A stretch of 64,000 nucleotides of DNA from Gemmataceae bacterium (GTDB taxonomy: Bacteria > Planctomycetota > Planctomycetia > Gemmatales > Gemmataceae), in assembly GCA_009692005.1 (NCBI GenBank), contig SHZZ01000013.1, forward strand, positions 1 to 64,000. Reading direction: 5' to 3'. This document shows positions 47,263 through 56,839 of the stretch, one piece after another (the stretch's first letter is position 1; every line of letters begins with the position of its first letter). The translations under genes were made by a program, and so were the position numbers. The notes below the pieces were generated by a model that saw nothing but the letters and a program-made list of their open reading frames with translations, was not told the origin of the DNA and searched no databases.

Positions 47263-47481
47263 ATGAAAACACAGGAATACCGGGGTATGAGCGATGAACA
47301 GCTCGGCCTCACACTTACTGATCTGATTAAGAACCTATTTCACTTGCGTTTTCAATCGGCGACTGACCGTTTAGAAACGCCCAGCGAGATTCGTAAGGCG
47401 AAGACGGAAATCGCCAGGATCAAAACAATACAGCGGGAACGCACCCTATCCAAGGGAAGCGCGGCCAGCGCGGGGAGCTAG
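47263..47481 (+). CDS. rpmC: 50S ribosomal protein L29
   Basis: A 72-residue L29, a two-helix protein at the tunnel exit. YRGMSDEQLGLTLTDLIKNLFHLRFQ and the second helix RKAKTEIARIKTIQRER match the family. ATG 47263 has AGGGA upstream. rpsQ follows after 6 nt. Confidence 0.94.
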   Translation: MKTQEYRGMSDEQLGLTLTDLIKNLFHLRFQSATDRLETPSEIRKAKTEIARIKTIQRERTLSKGSAASAGS

Positions 47482-47487
47482 TTAAAC

Positions 47488-47793
47488 ATGACCGAGGCAA
47501 TTGAATTAAGAGGTAACCGTCGGAAATTGACCGGTGTGGTTACCAGTGACAAGCGGAGTAAAACCCGAGCAGTGGAGATTCCGCGCCTTGTCAAGCATCC
47601 TCGTTACGGGAAATACATTCGCCGCAGCACCGTTTGCCAAGTTCATGATGAAAATAATGAATCGCGGTTAGGTGACACGGTGGAAATCGTTGAATCGCGT
47701 CCCTATTCGAAGACGAAATTCTGGCGGTTATTTCGGGTGGTAACCAAGGGCCCGGATGCGGTGCCGGATATTAAAGAGGCGCCGAAACAGTAA
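47488..47793 (+). CDS. rpsQ: 30S ribosomal protein S17
   Basis: A 101-residue S17, an early-assembly OB-fold protein. [32 protein letters not shown] and the final [11 protein letters not shown] match the family. It is 6 nt downstream of rpmC and 48 nt before rplN. Confidence 0.96.
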   Translation: MTEAIELRGNRRKLTGVVTSDKRSKTRAVEIPRLVKHPRYGKYIRRSTVCQVHDENNESRLGDTVEIVESRPYSKTKFWRLFRVVTKGPDAVPDIKEAPKQ

Positions 47794-47841
47794 GCGTATT
47801 GAGTACGGCCCTGTGGCTTACCAAGGAAACATGGTGCTTTT

Positions 47842-48210
47842 ATGATTCAGATGTACACTTATTTGGATGTGGCGGACAACACCGGCGCCAAGGAATGTAT
47901 GTGTATCAAAGTCCTGGGCGGCTCCCGGAGAAGATATGCCGGCTTGGGTGATGTGGTGGTCGCCAGCGTGAAAAAAGCCATGCCTGGCGGCGATGTCAAG
48001 CAAGGTGAAGTGGTCAAGGCAGTTGTAGTTCGCTGCAAAAAGCCTTACCGCCGCGACGATGGCAGCTTTGTTCGTTTCGACCGGAATGCCCTGGTGCTTT
48101 TAGACGCGGACATGAATCCGCGTGGCACCCGTATCTTTGGCGCCGTTGCCAGAGAATTGCGTGATACCGGGTTCGCCAAAATTGTCAGCCTGGCGGCTGA
48201 AGTGGTTTGA
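47842..48210 (+). CDS. rplN: 50S ribosomal protein L14
   Basis: A 122-residue L14 with [18 protein letters not shown] at the start, [15 protein letters not shown], and the C-terminal [24 protein letters not shown] block. Length is exactly typical. It forms an inter-subunit bridge. Confidence 0.97.
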   Translation: MIQMYTYLDVADNTGAKECMCIKVLGGSRRRYAGLGDVVVASVKKAMPGGDVKQGEVVKAVVVRCKKPYRRDDGSFVRFDRNALVLLDADMNPRGTRIFGAVARELRDTGFAKIVSLAAEVV

Positions 48211-48241
48211 TACCCCTTACGGGGACGATTGGAATAACGCC

Positions 48242-48595
48242 ATGCATGTGAAAAAAGATGATCTGGTAGAAGTAATAGCGGGCGAGGATGCCGCCCGGGG
48301 TAAAGCCCATCGGGTTTTAAGGGTGCTGCCTGAAGCCAACAAGGTGATTGTTGAAGGGGTCAACCGGGTTTACAAGCATGTGAAACCCAACCGCCGCAAT
48401 CCCCAGGGTGGTCGGCTTTCCCTCGAGGCTCCCGTTGCAGTCTCCAATGTTATGTTGTTCTGCCCGAATTGCAAAAAGGGCGTTCGTTTTGGAAAAAAAA
48501 TTACTCCCGATGGCCGTAAGCACCGGGAATGCAAGAAATGCAAAGGGGACTTGGGAACAATTAGTTCCGCCAAGGCCAACATAGCCAAGAAATAA
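48242..48595 (+). CDS. rplX: 50S ribosomal protein L24
   Basis: A 117-residue L24, an assembly initiator with a KOW domain (KKDDLVEVIAGEDAARGKAHRV) and VNRVYKHVKPN. The C-terminal part has two C-x2-C pairs (CPNC and CKKC), a zinc-ribbon-like form. ATG 48242 begins the conserved part. Confidence 0.95.
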   Translation: MHVKKDDLVEVIAGEDAARGKAHRVLRVLPEANKVIVEGVNRVYKHVKPNRRNPQGGRLSLEAPVAVSNVMLFCPNCKKGVRFGKKITPDGRKHRECKKCKGDLGTISSAKANIAKK

Positions 48596-48642
48596 CCAAG
48601 GTGCTTTCAACCTGTTTCATGGGCCTAATGCCCAACGAGTGA

Positions 48643-49191
48643 ATGAAAATGGCGAGATTATTAGACCGGTACAGACAGGAAATCCTCCCAGCTTTGCAAA
48701 AAAAGTTTGGGCGAACAAATGCCCTGAGCATTCCCAGGATTACCAAAATCGTGGTGAATATGGGCGTGGGCCAGGCATTGGAAGACAAGAGTAAAATGGA
48801 GGTGGCGGCGGGGCAGCTAGCTCTGATCGCCGGCCAAAGACCTCAGATTACCAAAGCCAAAATTGCCGTCAGCGGTTTCCGCTTGCGTGAAGGAAATGCC
48901 ATTGGTTGCCGGGTTACCCTCCGTGGCAGGAAAATGTATGAGTTTCTCGACCGGCTTATTAGCGCCACCATGCCTCGTATCCGTGACTTTCGCGGCATTA
49001 ATCCGAAAAGTTTTGATGGCCATGGGAATTACTCCATGGGTGTTTCTGAGCAAGGGGTTTTCCCCGAGATTGATCCGGACAAAATCAATTTCGTTCAAGG
49101 GATGGATATCACCATTGTGACTTCCACCTCTAGCGACGAAGAAGCTCACGATTTATTGCGGGCTTTTGGTATGCCGTTCAAGGAAATCTAG
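48643..49191 (+). CDS. rplE: 50S ribosomal protein L5
   Basis: A 182-residue L5, which binds 5S rRNA. Family blocks include [50 protein letters not shown] and [19 protein letters not shown] 48643 or 48649 may start the gene. Confidence 0.97.
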   Translation: MKMARLLDRYRQEILPALQKKFGRTNALSIPRITKIVVNMGVGQALEDKSKMEVAAGQLALIAGQRPQITKAKIAVSGFRLREGNAIGCRVTLRGRKMYEFLDRLISATMPRIRDFRGINPKSFDGHGNYSMGVSEQGVFPEIDPDKINFVQGMDITIVTSTSSDEEAHDLLRAFGMPFKEI

Positions 49192-49214
49192 CGAAAAGGG
49201 AAACAAGGAAAGTC

Positions 49215-49451
49215 ATGGCAACCGACGCAAAGAATGCCATGTTTCGCAAGCAAATGGCGAAACTGGAAAAACATCGAAAAGACCCCAAGAAACACCCGAT
49301 GACCCCCAGGGAAAAAATCCGTATCCGTTTGCGTTGCAAATTGTGCGGCAGGCCTCGGGCGGTATACCGGAAATTTGGCGTATGTAGAATTTGTTTCCGC
49401 AACATGGCCAGTGATGGGTTGATCCCTGGCGTCACCAAAGCGAGCTGGTAG
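49215..49451 (+). CDS. rpsN: 30S ribosomal protein S14 (zinc-type)
   Basis: A 78-residue S14 with the four-Cys zinc motif: [21 protein letters not shown]. The form is the Cys-plus paralogue, with a longer N-terminus than the 61-residue Bacillus protein. It sits between rplE and rpsH, the usual place. Confidence 0.95.
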   Translation: MATDAKNAMFRKQMAKLEKHRKDPKKHPMTPREKIRIRLRCKLCGRPRAVYRKFGVCRICFRNMASDGLIPGVTKASW

Positions 49452-49462
49452 GGCACACCAAA

Positions 49463-49909
49463 ATGATGACTGATCTGGTTTCTGATATGCTAACACGCAT
49501 CCGCAATGCCAACCGGATCGAACGATCCGTGGTGGATATGCCTGCTACTCGCCTGAGAGCAAACATTGCCCGCGTCCTCAAGGACGAAGGGTTCATCATT
49601 GATTACCAGGTTGGGGAATTGGCTATCGGTGAACATGGCGCCACCGAGCTGAAACCTGAAACCGAATGGTCCAAGCCCAAATTGACATTGCGGGTAATCC
49701 TCAAGTACGGGCCGGATGGCGAAAAAGTTATTCGTCATATTGAAAGGGCTAGCAGCCCTGGCCGCAGGCTGTATTACCGCTGCCATCAGTTGCGGCCCGT
49801 TTTGGATGGCTTGGGAATAAGCATTTTATCCACGAGCCAGGGAGTTATCAGCGACCGCCAAGCGCGCGTACGAAAGCTGGGCGGCGAAGTGCTCTGCAAA
49901 GTGTGGTAA
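49463..49909 (+). CDS. rpsH: 30S ribosomal protein S8
   Basis: A 148-residue S8, central-domain binder and classical regulator of the spc operon. DLVSDMLTRIRNANRIER and the C-terminal GLGISILSTSQGVISDRQAR are clear. About 16 residues longer than usual because of an insert around the segment GEHGATELKPETEWSKP in the middle. Confidence 0.96.
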   Translation: MMTDLVSDMLTRIRNANRIERSVVDMPATRLRANIARVLKDEGFIIDYQVGELAIGEHGATELKPETEWSKPKLTLRVILKYGPDGEKVIRHIERASSPGRRLYYRCHQLRPVLDGLGISILSTSQGVISDRQARVRKLGGEVLCKVW

Positions 49910-49925
49910 GGGGAGGAAATTTACC

Positions 49926-50480
49926 ATGTCAAAAATTGGAAAAAAAGTGATTAGCGTGCCCGTACCGGTGAAAGTACGGGTCGATGGCGGCATGGTCTTC
50001 GTGGAAGGCCCCAAGGGGAAACTTGAATTTGCCCATCATCCCGCCATGCAGGTTGCCTTTGACGACAAAGCCAGAGAGATCAGTGTTAACCGTCCAGACA
50101 ACGAACGGTTAAATCGTTCCCTGCATGGTTTAACCCGCACCTTGATCGCTAACATGGTGGAAGGGGTTTCCAAGGGATTCGAGAAAAGGCTGAAGATCGA
50201 GGGCATTGGATTTCAGGCCCGCATGGATAAAAAAACGGTGGAATTAACCGTTGGGTTTGCCAATAAGATCAAGGTCAACCCTCCCGAGGGGGTTACTATT
50301 GAAGTGCCCGAACCTACCGTGGTGGTGGTCAAGGGCGCGGATAAGCAAAAAGTTGGCCAGTTAGCCGCGGAAATCCGCGGTGTTCGTCCGCCGGAACCTT
50401 ACAAAGGTAAAGGCGTGCGTTACGAAAATGAGGTTGTTCGCCGCAAGGAAGGCAAAGCGTTTGCCAGCGGCGGCGCTTAA
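49926..50480 (+). CDS. rplF: 50S ribosomal protein L6
   Basis: A 184-residue L6 with the two related half-domains: [16 protein letters not shown] in the first, and [20 protein letters not shown] then [16 protein letters not shown] in the second. Full length. It follows rpsH after 16 nt. Confidence 0.97.
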   Translation: MSKIGKKVISVPVPVKVRVDGGMVFVEGPKGKLEFAHHPAMQVAFDDKAREISVNRPDNERLNRSLHGLTRTLIANMVEGVSKGFEKRLKIEGIGFQARMDKKTVELTVGFANKIKVNPPEGVTIEVPEPTVVVVKGADKQKVGQLAAEIRGVRPPEPYKGKGVRYENEVVRRKEGKAFASGGA

Positions 50481-50491
50481 TACGGAAAATA

Positions 50492-50863
50492 ATGATGAAA
50501 GAAAAACGCTTAAAAGAAATGCGGCGGACCCGCAGAAAATTGCATGTGCGGAAAAAGCTATCCGGCTCCGCCCTGCGCCCCCGGCTGGCGGTTTTCCGCA
50601 GCTCCAAGCATATTTACGCACAGTTGATCGACGACCTGTCGGGCGTGACCTTGGCTTCCGCCAGCAGTTCGCTCGAGGAAATCCGCAAAGAGATTCCCTA
50701 CGGCGGCAATATCAAGGCGGCCGTGGCTGTAGGCAAGAAACTTGCCGAAAACGCCATAGCCAAGGGCATCTGCAAGGCGGCCTTCGACCGCGGTTTTTAC
50801 CGTTTCCATGGCCGGGTCAAAGCCTTGGCCGAAGCCGCTCGCGAGGGCGGATTGCAGTTTTAA
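50492..50863 (+). CDS. rplR: 50S ribosomal protein L18
   Basis: A 123-residue L18, binding 5S rRNA. The basic N-terminus, [18 protein letters not shown], and the C-terminal [21 protein letters not shown] are conserved. It lies 11 nt after rplF. Confidence 0.96.
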   Translation: MMKEKRLKEMRRTRRKLHVRKKLSGSALRPRLAVFRSSKHIYAQLIDDLSGVTLASASSSLEEIRKEIPYGGNIKAAVAVGKKLAENAIAKGICKAAFDRGFYRFHGRVKALAEAAREGGLQF

Positions 50864-50904
50864 TTCCGGCTTGATGGCATTTACGAAATGGGATGGAAAG
50901 AGCC

Positions 50905-51402
50905 ATGGCAAAAGAACGCGAACCGAAACAAGAAGAGCTTCAAGACCGGGTGATCAAAATCCGCCGTTGCGCCGCCGTGGTCAAGGGCGGGAGGCGTTTC
51001 AGTTTTAACGCCTTGGTGGTGGTGGGGGATACGCGGGGTAGAGTTGCTTCGGGTTACGGCAAGGCCAATGAGGTTCCTCCTGCGGTGGAAAAAGCCACCA
51101 AGGATGCCCAGGGAGCATTAAAGCGGACCCGCAGGGTTTCTCTGCGCGGGGATACCATTCCGCATCGGGTGGTGGGAAAATTTGGCGCTAGTCGAGTGGT
51201 TTTGGTGCCGGCCGGTCCTGGCACCGGGGTCAAAGCCGGCGCTGGCGTTCGCGATGTGCTGGAAGTTTGCGGCGTGAAAAACATTCTGACCAAGGTTCAT
51301 GGCAGCACCAACCCACTCAACCTGGTCAAGGCTACAATTCAAGGTTTGCAGCAACTCCGCACTCGCGCGGAAGTGGCTTCACTTCGGGGAGTAACACTCT
51401 AA
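50905..51402 (+). CDS. rpsE: 30S ribosomal protein S5
   Basis: A 165-residue S5, involved in decoding accuracy. VIKIRRCAAVVKGGRRFSF, GKANEVPPAVEKAT and PHRVVGKFGASRVVLVPAGPGTG match the family. ATG 50905 has GGAAAGA upstream; ATG 50893 is in frame. Its stop overlaps rplO (TAATG); rpmD (L30), usually between them, is absent. Confidence 0.96.
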   Translation: MAKEREPKQEELQDRVIKIRRCAAVVKGGRRFSFNALVVVGDTRGRVASGYGKANEVPPAVEKATKDAQGALKRTRRVSLRGDTIPHRVVGKFGASRVVLVPAGPGTGVKAGAGVRDVLEVCGVKNILTKVHGSTNPLNLVKATIQGLQQLRTRAEVASLRGVTL

Positions 51403-51899
51403 TGGATTTGTCGAAGGTACATATTGGCGTCAATCGCCTGAAAAAGAAAAAACGGGTGGGTCGCGGCATTGGCAGCGGCCATGGAAAGACCTCTACGCGC
51501 GGACACAAAGGCCAGTACGCCAGCGCTGGCGCCGATATGCCTATCGCCTCGTTTGAAGGCGGTCAGATGCAGCTATTCCGCCGAATTCCCAAACGCGGAT
51601 TCAGTCATGCTACCTGGGATAAAACATTCCTGGTGGTAAACCTTGGCGACATTGATTCTTTGTTTCAAGAAGGGGAAGTGGTGAATCCGGAGTCCCTGGC
51701 CTTAAAGGGCTTGGCCAAGGGACCGTGCGACGGAATGAAAATCCTGGGCAAGGGCGAGCTTTCTAAAAAGTTAAATTTTCGCGCACACCATTTTTCCAAA
51801 TCTGCTGTGGAAAAAATCCAAGCCAAGGGCGGGCTGGCTGAAATCATTCCTCCTCCGGCCAAGCCCAAGCGTAACAAAATGAAACCCAAGCAAAAGTGA
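51402..51899 (+). CDS. rplO: 50S ribosomal protein L15
   Basis: A 165-residue L15. KKRVGRGIGSGHGKTSTRGHKGQ at the start and FEGGQMQLFRRIPKRGF are family hallmarks; the C-terminus has a basic tail. It starts inside the rpsE stop codon, so no gene for L30 can fit between them. Confidence 0.96.
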   Translation: MDLSKVHIGVNRLKKKKRVGRGIGSGHGKTSTRGHKGQYASAGADMPIASFEGGQMQLFRRIPKRGFSHATWDKTFLVVNLGDIDSLFQEGEVVNPESLALKGLAKGPCDGMKILGKGELSKKLNFRAHHFSKSAVEKIQAKGGLAEIIPPPAKPKRNKMKPKQK

Positions 51900-52035
51900 T
51901 TGAATCGCGGCTGAGGCGATGTTCATTGGCCGGGATGTCGTGGATTGGCCTTTCCCGAAAACCTAGAATGGCTAACATTGCTTCTTTAAGGACTGCGCTG
52001 TTTCTGAATTTGAAAAAGGATGGTAGGAGTAGATC

Positions 52036-53394
52036 ATGGGTAAGCTGAAAGCCATCCTGACCATTCCCGAATTGCGCACAAAATTAATGATCACTTTCCT
52101 TTTTCTCGCCGTTTATCGCGTCGGGTACTGCATTCCTTTGCCCTTTGTTGACCAGCGCTTGATGAACCGGAATGTCGGTCAGGGCGGTCCCCTGGGAGAC
52201 ATCCTCGGTTTCGTTTCGCTGTTTAGCGGCGGCGACCTGAGTAACGCGACTTTGTTTGGCCTGGGAATCATGCCTTACATTTCCGCTTCGATTATTTTTC
52301 AGCTTTTGGCCGCCGTTTACCCTCCTTTGGAAAAGCTGCAAAAAGAGGGCGAAGCCGGCCGGAAGAAAATCAATAATTACACTCGTATTGCAACGGTATT
52401 CATCTGCTTCTTCCAGGCCTTCATGTATGTTCAGTTCATCATGCAGCCGGCCAATCGCGGAGGGCAAGGCTTTGCCTTGGCGGACTATAATACTGGGTTT
52501 TATTGGATGACCATGGTCGTGCTCATGACCACCGGGACTATGTTCCTTATGTGGATGGGCGAACAAATTGACGAGTATGGCATTGGCAATGGCATCAGCT
52601 TGATCATTATGGGTGGAATTGTGGCGCGGATACCGGCGGCCACGGCATCGTTGTTATTTGAAAATGGTCGGCTGAAAGAATCGATCTTTACCCTGGGGGG
52701 CGGATCGACCCAGGATATAAGTTTTGAAAAACTGGTTGTCCTCATGTTGCTTTTTATCGCCGTGGTTGTGGCGGTCATTGCCATTACCAAGGGTCAAAGG
52801 CGAATTCCAACCCAATCGGCCAAGCATATTCGTGGCAGAAGGGTATTTGGCGGCACCCGGCAGTTTCTTCCACTTCGGGTTAATCAAGCCGGCGTCATGC
52901 CAGTTATTTTTGCCAGCAGCTTGCTCGTGCTGCCCTATTTCATGTTTAACGCCTTGGCTGGGGCCACCGAGTGGGGGTGGATGGTCGCCCTCAAGGATGC
53001 CTTTGAAAGGCAGGGGTGGACTTACTCGGTTTTGTTTATCCTCATGATCTATGTCTTTTGTTACTTTTGGACCGCCATCATTTTCAATCCCAAGGACATG
53101 GCTAACAACTTGAAAGATTATGGGAGTTTTATCCCGGGCTACCGGCCAGGTAAGCGGACGGCGGAATATCTGGAAAAAGTGATGATGCGGATCACCTATG
53201 TGGGGGCGGCCTTCCTTGCCGTCATTGCCGTCATCCCCACTCTCATTACCAACACCATGGATGTCCGGCAGGAAGTTGCTAGTTTCTATGGGGGCACAGG
53301 GCTTTTGATTGTGGTGAGTGTGGCCCTTGACTTGGTCCAGAAAATCAACAGTCACCTGGTCATGAGAAATTATCCTGGCTTGACGGAGGATTAA
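52036..53394 (+). CDS. secY: Preprotein translocase subunit SecY
   Basis: A 452-residue SecY, the pore of the Sec channel, with ten hydrophobic helices. Landmarks are the plug/helix-2 region (GGDLSNATLFGLGIMPYISASII), LMWMGEQIDEYGIGNGISLII, KGQRRIPTQSAKHI and the cytoplasmic loop FIPGYRPGKRTAEYL. It lies between rplO and adk as in most spc operons. Its partner SecE in this genome (26.2 kb) carries a large extra membrane domain. Confidence 0.97.
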   Translation: MGKLKAILTIPELRTKLMITFLFLAVYRVGYCIPLPFVDQRLMNRNVGQGGPLGDILGFVSLFSGGDLSNATLFGLGIMPYISASIIFQLLAAVYPPLEKLQKEGEAGRKKINNYTRIATVFICFFQAFMYVQFIMQPANRGGQGFALADYNTGFYWMTMVVLMTTGTMFLMWMGEQIDEYGIGNGISLIIMGGIVARIPAATASLLFENGRLKESIFTLGGGSTQDISFEKLVVLMLLFIAVVVAVIAITKGQRRIPTQSAKHIRGRRVFGGTRQFLPLRVNQAGVMPVIFASSLLVLPYFMFNALAGATEWGWMVALKDAFERQGWTYSVLFILMIYVFCYFWTAIIFNPKDMANNLKDYGSFIPGYRPGKRTAEYLEKVMMRITYVGAAFLAVIAVIPTLITNTMDVRQEVASFYGGTGLLIVVSVALDLVQKINSHLVMRNYPGLTED

Positions 53395-53534
53395 CCCTTT
53401 CTAAAAGGGAAGTCAGTTCCCCGGTTCTTCTCATTCATAATTCACGCTTGCTTCTGCTTGGTAATATTCGGAGAATGTCCCGCAGTATTTTTACGGGTTA
53501 AGCTCAACCAGGCGGATTTTTTACAGGCGGCATC

Positions 53535-54185
53535 ATGCGATTGATCCTGATCGGCCCACCAGGTTGCGGCAAGGGTACTCAAGCTAAACTTGTCTGCAAA
53601 CGGAAGAAAATTGATCATATCGGCACCGGCGACTTGCTGCGCGAGGCCATTCGCAATGCCACTCCCGTAGGGCAAAAGGCCAAGCCTTTTGTCGAAACCG
53701 GGCACCTCGTCCCGGATGAGCTGGTCAACGACCTGATCCAAGAAAAATTTCAGGACCCTTCCCACCCAGGCGATTTCCTCCTCGATGGCTATCCCAGGAC
53801 CTTGGCCCAGGCCGCCGCTTTGGATTCCATTTTGGAAAAACTGCAATTTTCCTTGAACGCTGTCATTCTTTTTGAGGTGGCCGATGCGGAAATTATCCGC
53901 CGGGTGACTGGCCGCTGGAGTTGCCCTAAATTCGGATGCAAGGCCACTTACCATATTTCCAGCAACCCCCCGCGCGTACCAGGCATTTGTGATGATTGCT
54001 TGACCCACCTGGTCCAGCGCGACGACGATCATGTGGAAACCGTCAGGGCCCGGCTCGAGGTTTACCACCGTGACACAGTTCCCTTAATTCCCTATTACCA
54101 GAAAAAAAAGATGTTGAGGATTGTTCCAGGTGAAGGGAAAATCGAAACGGTATATAAAAATATTGTGCAGGCGCTGGGTTTATAA
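53535..54185 (+). CDS. adk: Adenylate kinase
   Basis: A 216-residue adenylate kinase (ATP + AMP to 2 ADP). The P-loop is GPPGCGKGTQ at residues 7-16, the NMP-binding part has GTGDLLREAI, and DGYPRTLAQA follows. The LID domain carries four cysteines (CPKFGC and CDDC), a zinc-binding LID as in many Gram-positive enzymes. The stop codon abuts the ATG of map. Confidence 0.96.
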   Translation: MRLILIGPPGCGKGTQAKLVCKRKKIDHIGTGDLLREAIRNATPVGQKAKPFVETGHLVPDELVNDLIQEKFQDPSHPGDFLLDGYPRTLAQAAALDSILEKLQFSLNAVILFEVADAEIIRRVTGRWSCPKFGCKATYHISSNPPRVPGICDDCLTHLVQRDDDHVETVRARLEVYHRDTVPLIPYYQKKKMLRIVPGEGKIETVYKNIVQALGL

Positions 54186-54977
54186 ATGTTGCGCAACTTG
54201 TTTTCCAACCGGCCTGAGTTAAAGTCACCCCGTGAAATCGGTTTGATGCGGGAAGCGGGCAAGCTTGTCGCCATGGCTTTGAAAATATGCAAAAGCATGG
54301 CAGTTCCAGGCGTGGCAACCTCTGAAATTGACAAGGCCGTGGATGAGTTTTTCCGGTCGCACGGGGCTTTGTCGCTTTTTAAGGGATACCCGGGAAAAGT
54401 TCCTTTCCCCGCCGTGACTTGCATTTCCATCAACGAGCAGGTTGTGCATGGGTTGCCTGGGAGTAAAACGGTTCGGGAAGGCGACCTATTGAAAATCGAC
54501 ACGGCGTGCAAACTGAACGGCTGGTGCGCCGATGCCGCCATTTCCCTCCCAATTGGCCAGGTAAGTCCCGAGAAAAAGCGGTTGGTCGAGGTGGGTGAAA
54601 AAGTTTTGGAGATTGCCATCCTGGAAATGGGACGCCGTACTTGGTGGTCGGAGGTTGCCTCCCGGATGCAACAGGTGGCGGAAAGCGCCGGCTTCAGCGT
54701 CGTAACCCAATATGTCGGGCATGGCATTGGCCGTTCCATGCACGAAAACCCTCAGGTGCCCAATTACTCAGACAGGGAAGTCAAAAAACATGATTTCCGC
54801 CTGGAAGAGGGCTTGGTTTTGGCGGTGGAACCAATGATTAACATGGGGCGTCCGGAAACGGAAGTTTTGCGCGACCATTGGACCGTGGTGACCCGTGATG
54901 GTTTGCCCAGCGTGCATGTGGAACATACCCTGGCAATTACCCCGGAAGGGGTGAAAGTTTTAACGGCAGAGGAGTAA
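54186..54977 (+). CDS. map: Methionine aminopeptidase type I
   Basis: A 263-residue MAP that removes N-terminal Met from new proteins using a two-metal site. Metal ligands are visible as Asp in LKIDTACKLNGWCADAA, His in GHGIGRSMHENP, Glu in VLAVEPM and Glu in VHVEHTLAIT. It begins immediately after the adk stop. infA, often next, is missing here; the next gene is rpmJ. Confidence 0.96.
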   Translation: MLRNLFSNRPELKSPREIGLMREAGKLVAMALKICKSMAVPGVATSEIDKAVDEFFRSHGALSLFKGYPGKVPFPAVTCISINEQVVHGLPGSKTVREGDLLKIDTACKLNGWCADAAISLPIGQVSPEKKRLVEVGEKVLEIAILEMGRRTWWSEVASRMQQVAESAGFSVVTQYVGHGIGRSMHENPQVPNYSDREVKKHDFRLEEGLVLAVEPMINMGRPETEVLRDHWTVVTRDGLPSVHVEHTLAITPEGVKVLTAEE

Positions 54978-55151
54978 TTCTGGCGTTTTAATTTAGGAAA
55001 ATTGGCGAGAAAAGGCGGGAAACGGTCGGAAAAGCCAGTAAAGGGAAAAGGGGCAAAGGCGAGGGTTTTTGCACTACCCCCTTGCCGTTCCATTTTCCCA
55101 ATGGTAAAAAGATAGTTTCCCAGATAAACCGTTTGAGGCGGGCCAGTTGCT

Positions 55152-55265
55152 ATGAAAGTAAGGTCAAGTGTTAAAAGGATTTGCGAAAATTGTAAGTTGA
55201 TTCGCCGTCACGGAAAGGTTTATGTCATTTGCACCGATCCCCGGCATAAACAACGGCAGGGTTGA
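55152..55265 (+). CDS. rpmJ: 50S ribosomal protein L36
   Basis: A 37-residue L36 starting [20 protein letters not shown]. The zinc ligands are the C-x2-C pair, a later Cys (VICTDP) and His in RHKQRQG. It is too short for most gene finders. It precedes rpsM by 19 nt, the standard alpha-operon position. Confidence 0.95.
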   Translation: MKVRSSVKRICENCKLIRRHGKVYVICTDPRHKQRQG

Positions 55266-55284
55266 TTTTTAGGGAGCTTCAAGA

Positions 55285-55671
55285 ATGCCTCGCATTTTAG
55301 GCGTTGATATTCCAGGCGAAAAGCCCACGCATATTTCCTTGCGGTACATTTACGGCATTGGGCCGACTTTGGCGTTGCGTATTTGCGACCAAGCCAATGT
55401 CGATCCGCAACGCCGGGCCAAGGAACTGAACGAAGACGAAATCAGCCGATTGGCGAATATTCTTGACCGGGAATATGTGGTGGAAGGGCCGCTGCGCAGG
55501 CAAATTCAGCAAAACATTGGCCGCTTGCGAGATATCGGGTCGTACCGGGGCAACCGCCACCGGCGTAATTTACCAGTGCGTGGGCAACGCACCAAAACCA
55601 ATGCCCGCACCCGCAAGGGGCCGCGGAAAACGGTTGCGGGGAAAAAGGGCGTTAAGGAATTGCGGGGTTAA
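55285..55671 (+). CDS. rpsM: 30S ribosomal protein S13
   Basis: A 128-residue S13 with [23 protein letters not shown] at the start, [31 protein letters not shown] at the end. It contacts the P-site tRNA and forms bridges to the large subunit. It lies 19 nt after rpmJ. Confidence 0.97.
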   Translation: MPRILGVDIPGEKPTHISLRYIYGIGPTLALRICDQANVDPQRRAKELNEDEISRLANILDREYVVEGPLRRQIQQNIGRLRDIGSYRGNRHRRNLPVRGQRTKTNARTRKGPRKTVAGKKGVKELRG

Positions 55672-55701
55672 TCCCCAGTCCATTTCAGGTTGGAGTTTTT
55701 T

Positions 55702-56076
55702 GTGTCAAAGAAAAAGAAAATCAGGCGCAATGTCAGCCGGGGTATCGCACATATCCAGGCCTCGTTCAACAACACAATTGTCACCATCACCGATCCGAAC
55801 GGGGATTCCCTGTGCAGCGCTTCCGCAGGGTCGTGCCAGTTCAAGGGCAGCCGGAAAAGCACTCCCTTCGCAGCGCAGCGGGCTGCCGAGGAAGTCGCTT
55901 CCAAAGCTTTGAAATTCGGCTTGAAGGAAATCGAAGTTCGGGTGAAAGGGCCAGGCTCTGGAAGAGAGTCGGCCATTACCGCCCTGCAAGCCTCGGGCTT
56001 GAATGTCAAGGCCATCGAGGATGTAACGCCGCTGCCTCACAATGGCTGTCGACCACCAAAGCGCCGTCGTGTTTAG
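55702..56076 (+). CDS. rpsK: 30S ribosomal protein S11
   Basis: A 124-residue S11, platform protein near the Shine-Dalgarno helix. [35 protein letters not shown] and the C-terminal [18 protein letters not shown] are conserved. The start is GTG 55702 with TTGGAG about six bases upstream; an upstream TTG frame is less likely. Confidence 0.96.
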   Translation: MSKKKKIRRNVSRGIAHIQASFNNTIVTITDPNGDSLCSASAGSCQFKGSRKSTPFAAQRAAEEVASKALKFGLKEIEVRVKGPGSGRESAITALQASGLNVKAIEDVTPLPHNGCRPPKRRRV

Positions 56077-56130
56077 AAAAACTGGGAATTTAAGGAAGTC
56101 AAACAACCTCGGGTAACCAAAAAGAGATAC

Positions 56131-56763
56131 ATGGCAAGAATCACCGAATCTGTATGCAAAATCTGCCGCCGTGAAGGCGTGAAATTGTATTTGAAGGGCA
56201 CCCGTTGCGATTCCCCCAAGTGTGCCTTGGAGCGGCGTAACCAGCCGCCTGGAATGCACTTGCGGCGCAACAAGCCTAGCGAATATGGCATTCGCTTGCG
56301 GGAAAAGCAAAAATTGAAAAGGTTTTACGGACTTTTGGAAACTCAATTCCGTCGCTATTTTGAACTGGCCTCACGCTCCAAGCAAAATACCGGCGAAGTG
56401 CTAATTACCTTGCTGGAACGGCGCCTTGACAATGTGGTTTTTCGCCTGGGTTTCGCACCAAACCGCGCTGCAGCCAGGCAACTTGTCACTCATGGTCACT
56501 TGACTTTAAACGGCCATTCTTGCAATATTCCCAGTCTTTTGGTCAAGGCAAATGATGCAATTGCGGTTAAAAACCGCAAGGGGTCGGTGGACTTGGTTCG
56601 TTTGTGCCTGCAAAGTGCGTCACCGCGGATTCCGGATTTTCTGGCCATAACGGCCCAGGAACCGCCTGCGGGAAAAATGACCCGCCTGCCAACCCGCGGG
56701 GATATGGACTCCCACCTGGAGGATATCCGGGAACAGTTGATTATTGAATTTTGCTCCAGGTAG
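56131..56763 (+). CDS. rpsD: 30S ribosomal protein S4
   Basis: A 210-residue S4, a primary 16S rRNA binder. The N-terminal zinc-type cysteines CKICRREG and CDSPKCA are present, unlike the Cys-free E. coli form. The S4 domain ERRLDNVVFRLGFAPNRAAARQLVTHGHLTLNG follows. It stands between rpsK and rpoA as usual. Confidence 0.96.
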   Translation: MARITESVCKICRREGVKLYLKGTRCDSPKCALERRNQPPGMHLRRNKPSEYGIRLREKQKLKRFYGLLETQFRRYFELASRSKQNTGEVLITLLERRLDNVVFRLGFAPNRAAARQLVTHGHLTLNGHSCNIPSLLVKANDAIAVKNRKGSVDLVRLCLQSASPRIPDFLAITAQEPPAGKMTRLPTRGDMDSHLEDIREQLIIEFCSR

Positions 56764-56839
56764 TTAATGGCTTTTGGCTGGTTTGCCGGTTGCTATCCAG
56801 CTTGACTTTTATGTTTCCTTTTCTCGGAGATATTGGACC